A stretch of DNA of 64,000 nt. Source: Aliiroseovarius subalbicans (GTDB lineage Bacteria; Pseudomonadota; Alphaproteobacteria; Rhodobacterales; Rhodobacteraceae). The stretch covers positions 186,001 through 250,000 of the forward strand of contig NZ_JALBYQ010000004.1 of assembly GCF_022678625.1 (NCBI RefSeq), read 5' to 3'. The position numbers were made by a program, and so were the translations under genes. Numbering within the stretch: the stretch's first letter is position 1; each line of letters opens with the position of its first letter. Shown here in pieces: positions 34,798-43,662 of this stretch. The notes under the pieces are model-generated. The model worked only from the letters and a program-made list of their open reading frames with translations, did not search any database and had not been told where the DNA came from.

Positions 34798-34862
34798 ATT
34801 CGTCCCCTGTCTGTGCGGGAATGATGGACCAAGGGCGCCAGCCGCGCAAGTTGGCAAATGCG

Positions 34863-35723
34863 TCAGGCGCTGTGGGCCCAATCCCAGTAAAGTTCACGCA
34901 CTTTGCGGGTCACCGGGCCGGATTGGTACATGGTGCCGTCGAATTCGGTCACCGGGGTGACCTTGGACATGTTGCCGGACAGGAACACCTCATCGGCGGC
35001 GTGGAAATCGTCGAAGGTCAGCACGGTTTCGTGCACCTTGATGCCCTCGGCGGCCAGATTGTTGATGTGGCGCGCGCGGGTGATGCCGGACAGGAAGGTG
35101 CCGTTGGCGACGGGGGTAAACACCTCTCCGTCACGCACCATGAACACGTTGGCCGAGGCGCTTTCGGCGACATTGCCGATCGCATCGGCCACCAGCGCGT
35201 TGCCGAAGCCCTTGTCGCGGGCCTCGGCCAGCATCCGCGCGTTGTTGGGGTAAAGGCAGCCGGCCTTGGCGTCGACCACCGCGTCCTCCAACACCGGGCG
35301 GCGGAACCGGGTGCGCGTCAGCGTGGTTGATGCATCCTGCGGCGCCATCGCCACCTGTTCCAGCGAGATCGCAAAGCCGGTCGCGTCAGGTTCCGGCACG
35401 ATGCCCAGATCGCCGCCTTCCAGCGCCCAGTACATCGGGCGGATATAGACCGACTGGTCCTTGGCATAGGCCTTCAGCCCCTCGCGCACGATGTCGATCA
35501 TGTCCTCAGTGGTCACCGTGGGCGTGATCATCAATGCTTGCGCCGAGCGGTTCACGCGGCCGCAATGGGCGTCCAGATCGGGGTGGATGCCTTCAAAATA
35601 CCGCGCGCCGTCGAAAACGGTGGTGCCCAGCCAGGACCCGTGGTCGGCCGCGCCCATCACGGGTACGTCGCCTTCGTGCCAGGTGCCGTTGAAATAGGTG
35701 CGGATATTGGTGCCGAATGCCAT
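34863..35723 (-). CDS. ilvE: Branched-chain amino acid aminotransferase (class IV)
   Basis: A 286-residue fold-type IV PLP aminotransferase. Lys153 in DAKAGCLYPNN is the Schiff-base lysine, Glu187 in GNVAESASANVF binds the PLP ring nitrogen, and GTFLSGITRA holds the phosphate cup. It transaminates leucine, isoleucine or valine with 2-oxoglutarate. Class IV also includes D-amino-acid and aminodeoxychorismate enzymes; the YIRPMYWA and LYPNNARML segments fit the IlvE-like group of roseobacters. Followed by uspA. It is divergent from ycjX, with 172 bases between starts. Confidence 0.85.
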   Translation of the reverse strand: MAFGTNIRTYFNGTWHEGDVPVMGAADHGSWLGTTVFDGARYFEGIHPDLDAHCGRVNRSAQALMITPTVTTEDMIDIVREGLKAYAKDQSVYIRPMYWALEGGDLGIVPEPDATGFAISLEQVAMAPQDASTTLTRTRFRRPVLEDAVVDAKAGCLYPNNARMLAEARDKGFGNALVADAIGNVAESASANVFMVRDGEVFTPVANGTFLSGITRARHINNLAAEGIKVHETVLTFDDFHAADEVFLSGNMSKVTPVTEFDGTMYQSGPVTRKVRELYWDWAHSA

Positions 35724-35882
35724 GTCGGGTCCTCCTTCAGGGGCGCAGAGTAGCAGGGAAAGGTCAGGTGTCCAGACCTTTTACCGGGGCAAGGTGCGGG
35801 CAGGGGGAGATGTCGCAGTGCTCTCCCCGTTCGGAACGCTGGAACATGGGCATGGGAATGCCTATGTTTTCCCCAAGCGAAG

Positions 35883-35888
35883 AAGGAG
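35883..35888 (+). promoter_or_regulatory. Ribosome binding site AAGGAG that fixes the ycjX start at a TTG codon
   Basis: AAGGAG stands seven bases before TTG at 35896. There is no ATG in frame near the homologous N-terminus, and the frame further upstream lacks homology, so this site selects TTG as the start. Confidence 0.75.
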
Positions 35889-35895
35889 CATTCCA

Positions 35896-37311
35896 TTGGG
35901 GTTGGGCGATATTGCCGACAGCATCACCCGCCAGATCGAGGCGGCGGGGGACGCGACGCATGAGGCGTTGTTCGAGCCGGTGATCCGGCTGGGCGTGACC
36001 GGGCTGTCGCGCGCGGGCAAGACCGTGTTCATCACCTCGCTGGTGGCGAACCTGATGGACCGGGGGCGGATGCCGCAACTGGTCGCCGCCGCCGATGGTC
36101 GCATCCAAACCGCATTCTTGCAGCCGCAACCGGATGATACCGTACCGCGATTTGACTATGAGGCGCATCTGGCCGCGATGACCGGGCCGACCCCGCGCTG
36201 GCCCGACGGCACGCGCGCGGTAAGCGAGCTTCGCCTGTCGTTCCGGGTGCAACTGGGCGGGATTTTGTCCGGCCTGCGCGGCCCGCGCACGGTGCATCTG
36301 GATATCGTGGACTATCCCGGTGAATGGCTGTTGGATCTGGCGCTTCTGGACCTGTCCTATGCCGATTGGTCGGCCGAAACCCTGTCGCGGATCACCGCGC
36401 GGGCGCAGGCGGCTGAATATCTGTCCGCCGCCGATCATGCGGATGGAGAGGCGCGGTTGGACGAACCCGCGGCGAAGGCGCTGGCCGAAAGCTATGCCGG
36501 GTATCTGCAGGCGGCGCGCAAGGCCGGGTTTTCGGATTGCACACCGGGGCGGTTCCTGCTGCCCGGTGACATGGCCGGGTCGCCCGCGCTGACCTTCGCG
36601 CCCCTGCCGAAACCCGCCCGCAGCCCACGCGGCAGCCTGTACCGCGAGATGGAGCGCCGCTTTGAGGCCTATAAATCGCGCGTGGTGAAGCCGTTCTTTC
36701 GCGACTATTTCGCGCGGATCGACCGCCAGGTTGTGCTGGTCGACGTGCTGGGTGCGATCAATGCCGGCCCCGCTGCGCTGGACGACCTGCGCCGCGCGAT
36801 GGCGGAAATCCTGCAGGCGTTTCGCCCCGGCACCAACGCCTTTCTGACGCAGCTGTTCATGGGGCGGCGGGTCGAACGCATCCTGTTTGCCGCCACCAAG
36901 GCCGACCACCTGCACCATTCGCAGCACGCCAAGCTGACCGCGATCACCGAGGCGCTGCTGCGCGAGGCGCGTGATCGTGCGGATTTCGCGGGCGCCACCA
37001 CCGGCGCCATGTCGATCGCCGCCCTGCGCACCACGGTCGAAGAAACACTGGACCACAAGGGCAAAAGCCTGGACTGCGTGCGCGGCACGCTTTTGGACAG
37101 CGGCAAATCGGCGGCCTTCTATCCCGGCGATCTGCCAGAAGATCCAGCGCGCCTGCTGTCGCCCGCCCGCGATGGGGCTGAAAGCTGGCTGGACGCGGAT
37201 TATCAGGTGATGCGCTTTGCCCCGGCAGAGGTCAGCCTGAAACCGGGCGAAGGCCCGCCGCACATCCGGCTCGACAAGGCGGCCGAGTTCCTGATCGGGG
37301 ACCGGCTGTGA
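35896..37311 (+). CDS. ycjX: YcjX-family P-loop ATPase/GTPase
   Basis: A 471-residue protein of the YcjX (DUF463) family. The P-loop is GLSRAGKT (36-43), preceded by LGVTG; HLDIVDYPGEWLLDL is a switch/Walker-B-like segment and ATKADHLHHSQH resembles the TKAD base-recognition motif. YcjX and YcjF accompany the phage-shock system in enterobacteria, and the pair persists without psp genes in alphaproteobacteria, as here. Start is TTG supported by AAGGAG. It is followed by a GNAT gene (GTGA overlap), then ycjF, so the two partners are separated by an inserted acetyltransferase. Confidence 0.9.
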   Translation: MGLGDIADSITRQIEAAGDATHEALFEPVIRLGVTGLSRAGKTVFITSLVANLMDRGRMPQLVAAADGRIQTAFLQPQPDDTVPRFDYEAHLAAMTGPTPRWPDGTRAVSELRLSFRVQLGGILSGLRGPRTVHLDIVDYPGEWLLDLALLDLSYADWSAETLSRITARAQAAEYLSAADHADGEARLDEPAAKALAESYAGYLQAARKAGFSDCTPGRFLLPGDMAGSPALTFAPLPKPARSPRGSLYREMERRFEAYKSRVVKPFFRDYFARIDRQVVLVDVLGAINAGPAALDDLRRAMAEILQAFRPGTNAFLTQLFMGRRVERILFAATKADHLHHSQHAKLTAITEALLREARDRADFAGATTGAMSIAALRTTVEETLDHKGKSLDCVRGTLLDSGKSAAFYPGDLPEDPARLLSPARDGAESWLDADYQVMRFAPAEVSLKPGEGPPHIRLDKAAEFLIGDRL

Positions 37312-37742
37312 TCGTGGAACCCGCCCGTGTGACCGACGCGCCCGAGATCGGTCGCATCCTGTCGGGGTGGATCGACGAAACCCCGTGGATGCCGCGCGTT
37401 CATACGTGCGCTGACGAACAGGGCTTTGCGCGGATGCTGGTCGACAAGGGCTGGACCAGCGTGGCGCGTCGCTGTGGCGTGCCGGTCGGGTTTCTGGCCC
37501 GTGACGGGGGTGCGGTCCACGCGCTTTACCTAGCGCCGGGCGTGCGGGGGCAGGGCGTGGGCAAGGCGCTGCTGGACCGGGCCAAGGCCGAAACCCGGGC
37601 GCTTGCGCTTTACACCTTTCAGGCCAACGCGGGCGCACAGCGGTTTTACCTGCGCGAAGGCTTTTCTGAGGTCGCCCGCACCGACGGCGCGCGCAACGAC
37701 GAGAACCTGCCGGACATCCGGTATGAATGGAGAGCGCCATGA
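37308..37742 (+). CDS. GNAT-family N-acetyltransferase
   Basis: A 144-residue acetyltransferase. The acetyl-CoA site is LAPGVRGQGVGKALLDRAK, followed by YTFQANAGAQRFYLREGF. Start is GTG, nested in the ycjX stop; its own end overlaps the ycjF start by ATGA. It therefore lies inside the ycjX-ycjF operon with coupling on both sides. Substrate unknown; the location hints at a link to envelope stress, but that is context only. Confidence 0.87.
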   Translation: MIVEPARVTDAPEIGRILSGWIDETPWMPRVHTCADEQGFARMLVDKGWTSVARRCGVPVGFLARDGGAVHALYLAPGVRGQGVGKALLDRAKAETRALALYTFQANAGAQRFYLREGFSEVARTDGARNDENLPDIRYEWRAP

Positions 37743-38749
37743 GCGACGACGCAAAAGGCCCCGCAAAAGGCCCTGTCCTGATCGAACTGGACGCCCCGGC
37801 GGGTGACACGCCGGCCACTGCCCCGCCGGTGCCGGAACCGGATCTTCCCACCCCGACCGGCCAGGCGATGCAGACCGTCGCCACCCTGACCGCGCGCCGC
37901 GGCGGGCGGATCGGGCGTTGGTTCTGGGGGCTTGCGGTGGCGATCGTGGGTTTCGTGACCTCGGTCGCGGCCTATGATTTCGTCACCGGCCTGATCGCGC
38001 GCAACCCGGTTCTGGGTGCCACAGCGCTTGCGTTGGTCGTCGCCTTCATCGCTGTCATGCTGGTCATGGCCCTGCGCGAATGGATCGCCTTTGCCCGGTT
38101 GCGCCGGGTCGATGGGCTGCACCGTAAGGCCGAGGCGGCGCTGGCGCATGGCTCGCTTCCCGAAGCGCGCGACGTGACCCGGCAGCTTGCCCGGCTTTAC
38201 GCTGGGCGGGATGAGCTGAAATGGGGTCTGGAGCGTATGGGCGAACGTGTGGACGAACAATTCGAGGCCGAAGCGCTGATCGAACTGGCCGAGGTCGAGC
38301 TGATGGTGCCGCTGGATCAGGCCGCGCAGCGCGAGGTCGAAGCCGCCGCGCGCCAGGTCGCGACGGTGACCGCCATCGTGCCGATTGCCTTGGCCGATGT
38401 GGCGACCGCGCTGACGTCGAACATCCGAATGATCCGGCGGATTGCCGAGATTTACGGCGGCCGATCTGGCGCATTGGGAAGCTGGCGCCTGACCCGCGCG
38501 GTGATGACCCATCTGGTGGCCACCGGCGCCGTGGCGGTGGGGGACGACATGATCGGATCGCTCGCAGGCGGCGGCGTGTTGTCAAAGCTCAGCCGCCGGT
38601 TCGGCGAAGGCGTGGTGAACGGCGCGCTGACCGCCCGCGTGGGCGTCGCGGCGATGGAGGTCTGCCGCCCGCTGCCGTTCCACCGCAAACCGCGCCCGTC
38701 GGTGACCGGGCTGGTGAAACGCGCGTTGACGGGCCTGTTCGGGACGTGA
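37739..38749 (+). CDS. ycjF: YcjF-family inner membrane protein (TIGR01620/DUF697)
   Basis: A 336-residue membrane protein. A Pro-rich cytosolic N-terminus precedes two membrane segments (about residues 61-85 and 92-113), a charged helical region, and the DUF697 domain (VTAIVPIALADVATAL, NIRMIRRIAEIYGGR, ending in LVKRALTGLFG). Partner of YcjX; both are tied to envelope stress in enterobacteria. Starts inside the end of the GNAT gene and overlaps the next gene's GTG start. Confidence 0.86.
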   Translation: MSDDAKGPAKGPVLIELDAPAGDTPATAPPVPEPDLPTPTGQAMQTVATLTARRGGRIGRWFWGLAVAIVGFVTSVAAYDFVTGLIARNPVLGATALALVVAFIAVMLVMALREWIAFARLRRVDGLHRKAEAALAHGSLPEARDVTRQLARLYAGRDELKWGLERMGERVDEQFEAEALIELAEVELMVPLDQAAQREVEAAARQVATVTAIVPIALADVATALTSNIRMIRRIAEIYGGRSGALGSWRLTRAVMTHLVATGAVAVGDDMIGSLAGGGVLSKLSRRFGEGVVNGALTARVGVAAMEVCRPLPFHRKPRPSVTGLVKRALTGLFGT

Positions 38750-40044
38750 GCCGGGTTCTGGTCATCGGCGCCTATGGCATGATCGGTGCGCATGTGGTGC
38801 GCGACCTGACCATGCGCGGGCATCAGGTGATTTGCCTGGGGCGCAATGCCACCACCGCACGCCGTGTGCTGCCCGACGCCGACTGGATTTTCCACGACCT
38901 GCGCGATCTGGTCGATGCGGCGACATGGGCCAGCGTTGTGACCAACCATAGCCACGTGGTGAATTGCGCGGGCGCCTTGCAGGACAATGGCGCGGACGAT
39001 CTGGCCACGGTCCACAACGACGCGATCGCCGCGTTGGCGTCGGCCTGCACGGCGCAGGGGGTTGGCCTGATCCAGATCAGCGCGGTGGGCGCGGATCCCG
39101 GCGCGGCGACTGCTTTCATGGATTCCAAGGCGCAGGGCGACGCGGCGATCCGCAATTCAGGCGCGGCGTGGTGGATTTTCAAGCCGGGGCTGGTGCTGGC
39201 GCCAAACGGATACGGCGGCACCGCGCTGATGCGCATGTTGGCCGCCGTGCCGCTGGTGCAACCGATGACGATGGGTGACGCGCTGCTGCAGACCGTGTCG
39301 ATCGCGGATGTTTGCGACGCCGTGGCGCGCGCGGTGACCGGCGACATTCCAGTGGGGACCGAGGCTGATCTGGTCGAGGACGAGGCGCACCGGTTGCAGG
39401 ACCTGGTGGCCGCGTTCCGCAACTGGCTCGGTTTTCCCGCCGCCCGCGCGACGCTGCGCCTGCCCGCTGCCCTGATCCGCCCGGTGGGCTGGGTCGCGGA
39501 TGGGCTTGGCCGGTTGGGCTGGCGGTCGCCCTTGCGGTCGACGGCGCTGAGGGTCACGCAGGCTGGGGTTGGCGGAGACGCGATGCAGACCCGTGCCGTA
39601 TTGGGCCGTCCGGCGCACCCGTTGAAGCACACGCTGGCCGCGATGCCCGCCCGGGCCGAGGACCGTTTGGCCGCGCGCATGGCGCTGCTTATGCCCGTGG
39701 TCGTCGCGGTGCTGTCACTGTTCTGGATCGCCTCAGGCGTGATCGGGCTGGCCCGTCTGGGCGAGGCCGCGCAGCTTTTGCAGGATCAGGGCTGGGGGAC
39801 AGGGCGCGCACAAGTCTCGGTCGCCTCTTGGGCGGTCGTGGACATCGCGCTGGGCCTGGCAATCCTGGTTCGGCGTTGGGCGAGACCCGCAACGCTGGCG
39901 ATGGCTGGCGTCTGCGCGGTCTATTTGATTTCAGCCAGCGTGGTCACGCCCACCTTGTGGCTGGATCCGCTAGGCCCATTGGTGAAAATCCTGCCTGCCG
40001 CGATGCTGGCGCTGGTCGCCCGCCCGCTGTTGGAGCCGCGCTGA
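38746..40044 (+). CDS. NAD(P)-binding SDR-like protein fused to a DoxX-like membrane domain
   Basis: A 432-residue two-domain protein. Residues 1-290 are an atypical extended SDR/NmrA-like fold starting VLVIGAYGMIGAHVVRDL, with NCAGALQDNGADD and ISAVGADPGA; the classical YxxxK is replaced by a MDSKAQGD region, so it may bind cofactor without ordinary catalysis. Residues 310-430 contain about four membrane segments of DoxX type (MPVVVAVLSLFWIASGVIGL, ending KILPAAMLALVARPLLE). Start is GTG, overlapping the ycjF stop. The next gene, a DUF2269 protein, begins at its stop codon. Probably a membrane redox-related enzyme; substrate unknown. Confidence 0.78.
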   Translation: MSRVLVIGAYGMIGAHVVRDLTMRGHQVICLGRNATTARRVLPDADWIFHDLRDLVDAATWASVVTNHSHVVNCAGALQDNGADDLATVHNDAIAALASACTAQGVGLIQISAVGADPGAATAFMDSKAQGDAAIRNSGAAWWIFKPGLVLAPNGYGGTALMRMLAAVPLVQPMTMGDALLQTVSIADVCDAVARAVTGDIPVGTEADLVEDEAHRLQDLVAAFRNWLGFPAARATLRLPAALIRPVGWVADGLGRLGWRSPLRSTALRVTQAGVGGDAMQTRAVLGRPAHPLKHTLAAMPARAEDRLAARMALLMPVVVAVLSLFWIASGVIGLARLGEAAQLLQDQGWGTGRAQVSVASWAVVDIALGLAILVRRWARPATLAMAGVCAVYLISASVVTPTLWLDPLGPLVKILPAAMLALVARPLLEPR

Positions 40045-40529
40045 TGGAGGTCCTGCTGATCCTGCGCTGGCTGCATGTGATCGGGGCAGCGGTTTTGCTG
40101 GGTACCGGCGCGGGCATCGCGTTTTTCATGTTGGTGGCACATCGCACCGGAAAACCCGCGCTGATTGCCCACGTGGCGGGCAGTGTGGTGCTGGCGGATA
40201 CGCTGTTCACCGCCACCGCCGTGATCGTGCAACCGATCACCGGCACGCTGTTGGCCTGGGGGCTGGGCTGGAGCCTGACGGAGGGTTGGATCGCGCTCTC
40301 CCTGGCGCTTTATGTCGTGACAGGGCTGTTCTGGCTGCCGGTGGTCTGGATCCAGATCCGCCTGCGCGACATTGCGCGGGTGGCGGCGGCGAACGATGAC
40401 CCGTTGCCGCCCGTCTATCACAAGCTCTGGCGCATCTGGTTTGCCTGCGGCTTCCCGGCCTTCTTTGCCGTCATGGGCATCGTCTGGCTGATGCTGGCGC
40501 GCCCGGACATCGCGCTGCCATGGCAATAG
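40044..40529 (+). CDS. DUF2269-family integral membrane protein
   Basis: A 161-residue membrane protein with four to five predicted segments. It starts MEVLLILRWLHVIGAAVLLGTG, the DUF2269 N-terminus with a conserved His, and continues with PITGTLLAWG and WLPVVWIQIRLRD. Its ATG overlaps the stop of the SDR-DoxX gene, so the two are coupled and likely act together. Function unknown. Confidence 0.78.
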   Translation: MEVLLILRWLHVIGAAVLLGTGAGIAFFMLVAHRTGKPALIAHVAGSVVLADTLFTATAVIVQPITGTLLAWGLGWSLTEGWIALSLALYVVTGLFWLPVVWIQIRLRDIARVAAANDDPLPPVYHKLWRIWFACGFPAFFAVMGIVWLMLARPDIALPWQ

Positions 40530-40566
40530 GCTGGACGCCACCAATGCCCCGGCCTATAAGGCCCAC

Positions 40567-40617
40567 ATGATGCATATGGCCGCCATCATTATTCGAATTA
40601 CCGGCCCGGCGCTCTGA
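40567..40617 (+). CDS. Candidate ileS leader peptide, MMHMAAIIIRITGPAL
   Basis: A 16-codon ORF in the 173-base gap before ileS. It contains four isoleucine codons out of 16, three of them consecutive (ATC ATT ATT, then CGA ATT). AAGG lies five bases before the first ATG and eight before the second. The stop codon falls in the loop of the first downstream hairpin. An Ile-rich leader before isoleucyl-tRNA synthetase is the layout expected for ribosome-mediated attenuation. CTGGAC-N17-CTATAA at 40531-40559 could be the promoter, in which case the leader would be nearly leaderless. Not proven to be translated. Confidence 0.65.
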   Translation: MMHMAAIIIRITGPAL

Positions 40618-40658
40618 TCAGACGAGCCGCCGGGACAAGGCGCATGGACCCCGCGCCG
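40605..40658 (+). promoter_or_regulatory. Alternative hairpins between the leader peptide and ileS
   Basis: Hairpin 1 pairs CCCGGCG-CTC (40605-40614) with GAG-C-CGCCGGG (40624-40634), ten pairs with one bulge. Hairpin 2 pairs GGCGC (40639-40643) with GCGCC (40653-40657). CGGCGC from hairpin 1 can instead pair with GCGCCG (40653-40658), so the structures are mutually exclusive. No T run follows, so termination might need Rho, or control might act on ribosome access. Confidence 0.5.
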
Positions 40659-40702
40659 CCCCTTCGAACATCCCAGAATTCATCCTGAAAAGGACCGGAC
40701 CT

Positions 40703-43594
40703 ATGTGCTCCGACACTCCCGAATACAAACAGACGCTGAACCTGCCGAAAACCGATTTCCCGATGCGCGCAGGCCTGCCCAAGCGCGAGCCGGGCTGGCT
40801 GGAGCGGTGGGAGAAGATCGGCGTCTATGACCGGCTGCGCGAAAAAGAGGGCCGCGCGCCCTTCACGCTGCATGACGGCCCACCCTATGCCAACGGCCAC
40901 CTGCACATCGGTCACGGGTTGAACAAGACGATCAAGGACATGATCGTGCGCTCGCACCAGATGATGGGATTTGACGCGCGCTATGTGCCGGGCTGGGATT
41001 GCCACGGCCTGCCGATCGAATGGAAGATCGAGGAGCAATACCGCCAGAAAGGGCAGGACAAGGACGCGGTCGACGTGGTCGATTTCCGCCAGGAATGCCG
41101 CCGGTTCGCGGAGAAATGGGTCGACATCCAGCGCGAGGAATTCAAGCGTCTGGGGATCACCGGGAACTGGCCGGACCCCTATCTGACGATGGACTTCCAC
41201 GCCGAACGGGTGATCGCCGAGGAATTCATGAAATTCCTGATGAATGGCACGCTGTATCAGGGGTCAAAGCCCGTGATGTGGTCGCCGGTCGAAAAGACCG
41301 CGCTGGCCGAGGCCGAGGTGGAGTATCACGATCACAAATCGCATACGATCTGGGTGAAGTTCCCGGTCGTGTCCGGCCCCGATGACCTGAAGGGCCTGCC
41401 GGTGGTGATCTGGACCACAACGCCCTGGACCATCCCGCAGAACCGGGCAGTTTGCTACAACGAAACAATCGCCTATTCACTTTACGAAATCACCGACGCG
41501 CCTGAGGAAAACTGGGCGCGCAAAGGCGACAAGCTGATCGTGGCCGACGCCCTGGCCGAGGGTATTTTTGCCTCTGCGCGGGTGGATGAGTATCGCGCCC
41601 TGCGCGCGGTGTCGGCCGAGGAGTTGGCGGGTATCACCTGTGCCCACCCGTTGCGCGGGGCGGCTGACAATGGCGAATGGGACTACGACGTGCCGCTGCT
41701 GCCCGGCGATCACGTGACCGATGACGCCGGCACCGGGTTTGTGCACACGGCACCCAGCCACGGCGACGACGATTACCAGATCGGCCTGAAATATAAGCTG
41801 CCGATGACGCACAACGTGCTTGAGGACGGCAGCTTCCGCACCGACCTGCCGCTGTTTGGTGGTGAGCTGATCATCACCCATAAGGGCAAAGAAGGCGGCG
41901 CGAACACAGCGGTGATCAACAAGCTGTCAGATGTTGGCGCGCTGTTGGCACGCGGGCGGCTCACGCACTCCTATCCGCATTCGTGGCGCTCGAAGGCGCC
42001 GCTGATCTATCGCAACACGCCGCAATGGTTCGTCGCGATCGACACGCCGGTTGGGGATGGTCAGGACGAACATGGCACGAGTATTCGCGAACGCGCGCTG
42101 ACCAGCATCGACAAGTTGGTGAACTGGACACCGCAGACCGGGCGCAACCGGTTGTATTCGATGATCGAGGCGCGGCCCGACTGGGTTCTGTCGCGCCAGC
42201 GCGCCTGGGGTGTTCCGCTGACCTGTTTCGTCAAGAAAGGCGTCATGCCGCATGACCCCGATTTCCTGCTGCGCGACCCGGCGGTCAACGCCCGTATCGC
42301 CGAGGCCTTCGAAGTCGAGGGCGCCGATAGTTGGTATGTCGCCGGCGCCAAGGAACGGTTCTTGGGCAACGACTACAATGCCGACGAATACGAGCAGATA
42401 TTCGACGTGCTGGACGTGTGGTTCGATAGCGGGTCGACCCACGCCTTCGTGCTGCGCGACCGTGCGGACGGGACCGAGGACGGAATCGCAGACGTCTATA
42501 TGGAAGGCACCGACCAACACCGCGGCTGGTTCCATTCGTCGATGCTGCAGGCTTGCGGCACCAAGGGCCGCGCGCCGTACCGCAACGTTGTGACCCACGG
42601 TTTTACCTTGGACGAAAAGGGCATGAAGATGTCCAAATCTCTGGGCAACACCATCGTGCCGGAAACCATCGTCAAGCAATACGGTGCAGACATCCTGCGC
42701 CTGTGGGTGGCGCAGACGGATTACACCAACGATCAGCGCATCGGGCCGGAGATCCTGAAGGGCACCGCCGATAGCTATCGCCGCCTGCGCAACACGATGC
42801 GGTTCCTGTTGGGCAACCTGAACGGGTTTACGGACGGCGAAAAGGTGGATATCGCCGAGATGCCCGAGTTGGAGCGCTGGGTGCTGCACCGTCTGGCGGA
42901 ACTGGATCACGTCGTGCGCGACGGATACGCGAAGTTTGACTTCCAGGGCGTGTTCCAGGCGGTGTTCAACTTCGCCACCGTGGATCTGTCGTCGTTCTAT
43001 TTCGACATCCGCAAGGACGCGCTGTATTGCGACGGGGAGGCCAGCCTGAACCGCCGTGCCGCGCGCACAGTTCTGGACATCCTGTTTCACCGCCTGACCA
43101 CCTGGCTGGCCCCGGTTCTGGTCTTCACGATGGAAGAGGTCTGGCTGGAGCGGTTCCCGGGTGACGACAGCTCGGTCCACCTGGTCGATTTCCCGGTGAC
43201 CCCGGCCGATTGGCTGGACGAACCGCTGGCGGCGAAATGGGCCGGCATCCGCAACGTGCGCCGTGTGGTCACCGCCGCGTTGGAGATCCAGCGCCGCGAC
43301 AAGGTGATCGGCGCCTCGCTTGAAGCCGCCCCGGTCGTGCATGTGCGCGATACGGATGTTCTGGCCGACCTGAACTCGGTCGATTTCGAGGATGTGATCA
43401 TCACCTCGGGCGTCGCCCTGACCAATGACCCGATGCCGAACGAAGCCTTCCGCCTGCCGGAAACCGAGGGCGTCGGCGTGGTGTTTGAGGTTGCGCATGG
43501 CGAAAAGTGCCAACGCTGCTGGAAAATTCTGCCCGATGTGGGCGCACATGACCATGCAGGCACCTGTGGCCGTTGTGACGACGCGCTGGACTGA
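40703..43594 (+). CDS. ileS: Isoleucyl-tRNA synthetase
   Basis: A 963-residue class I synthetase that charges tRNA-Ile. The HIGH motif is HLHIGH (66-71), KMSKS is at 642-646, and the editing domain lies between, with WTTTPWTIPQNRAVCY and GTGFVHTAPSHGDDD. The C-terminus carries a zinc finger with CQRCWKILPDVGAHDHAGTCGRC. Normal length for the bacterial enzyme; the KMSKS version is that of the mupirocin-sensitive type. Preceded by a candidate Ile-rich leader peptide and hairpins, followed by an intrinsic terminator, so it is probably a single-gene transcript under its own attenuator. Confidence 0.97.
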   Translation: MCSDTPEYKQTLNLPKTDFPMRAGLPKREPGWLERWEKIGVYDRLREKEGRAPFTLHDGPPYANGHLHIGHGLNKTIKDMIVRSHQMMGFDARYVPGWDCHGLPIEWKIEEQYRQKGQDKDAVDVVDFRQECRRFAEKWVDIQREEFKRLGITGNWPDPYLTMDFHAERVIAEEFMKFLMNGTLYQGSKPVMWSPVEKTALAEAEVEYHDHKSHTIWVKFPVVSGPDDLKGLPVVIWTTTPWTIPQNRAVCYNETIAYSLYEITDAPEENWARKGDKLIVADALAEGIFASARVDEYRALRAVSAEELAGITCAHPLRGAADNGEWDYDVPLLPGDHVTDDAGTGFVHTAPSHGDDDYQIGLKYKLPMTHNVLEDGSFRTDLPLFGGELIITHKGKEGGANTAVINKLSDVGALLARGRLTHSYPHSWRSKAPLIYRNTPQWFVAIDTPVGDGQDEHGTSIRERALTSIDKLVNWTPQTGRNRLYSMIEARPDWVLSRQRAWGVPLTCFVKKGVMPHDPDFLLRDPAVNARIAEAFEVEGADSWYVAGAKERFLGNDYNADEYEQIFDVLDVWFDSGSTHAFVLRDRADGTEDGIADVYMEGTDQHRGWFHSSMLQACGTKGRAPYRNVVTHGFTLDEKGMKMSKSLGNTIVPETIVKQYGADILRLWVAQTDYTNDQRIGPEILKGTADSYRRLRNTMRFLLGNLNGFTDGEKVDIAEMPELERWVLHRLAELDHVVRDGYAKFDFQGVFQAVFNFATVDLSSFYFDIRKDALYCDGEASLNRRAARTVLDILFHRLTTWLAPVLVFTMEEVWLERFPGDDSSVHLVDFPVTPADWLDEPLAAKWAGIRNVRRVVTAALEIQRRDKVIGASLEAAPVVHVRDTDVLADLNSVDFEDVIITSGVALTNDPMPNEAFRLPETEGVGVVFEVAHGEKCQRCWKILPDVGAHDHAGTCGRCDDALD

Positions 43595-43616
43595 CACGCT
43601 TTCAGCATGAAGCGGA

Positions 43617-43645
43617 GCGCCCCGGCCTTCAGGTCAGGGCGTTTT
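43617..43645 (+). terminator. Intrinsic terminator after ileS
   Basis: CGCCC and GGCC pair with GGTC and GGGCG around a TTCA loop with one internal mismatch, followed by TTTT. It begins 23 bases after the ileS stop codon. Confidence 0.75.
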
Positions 43646-43662
43646 GCGTTTAGGCTTGTCCC

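Noticed and set aside
35764-37884. Open frame of 706 codons opposite ycjX and its neighbours
   Set aside because: It spans three real genes in antisense, is Arg/Pro/Ala-rich and has no recognisable motif.
41927-43597. Open frame of 556 codons opposite ileS
   Set aside because: Antisense shadow; the ileS reading is unambiguous.
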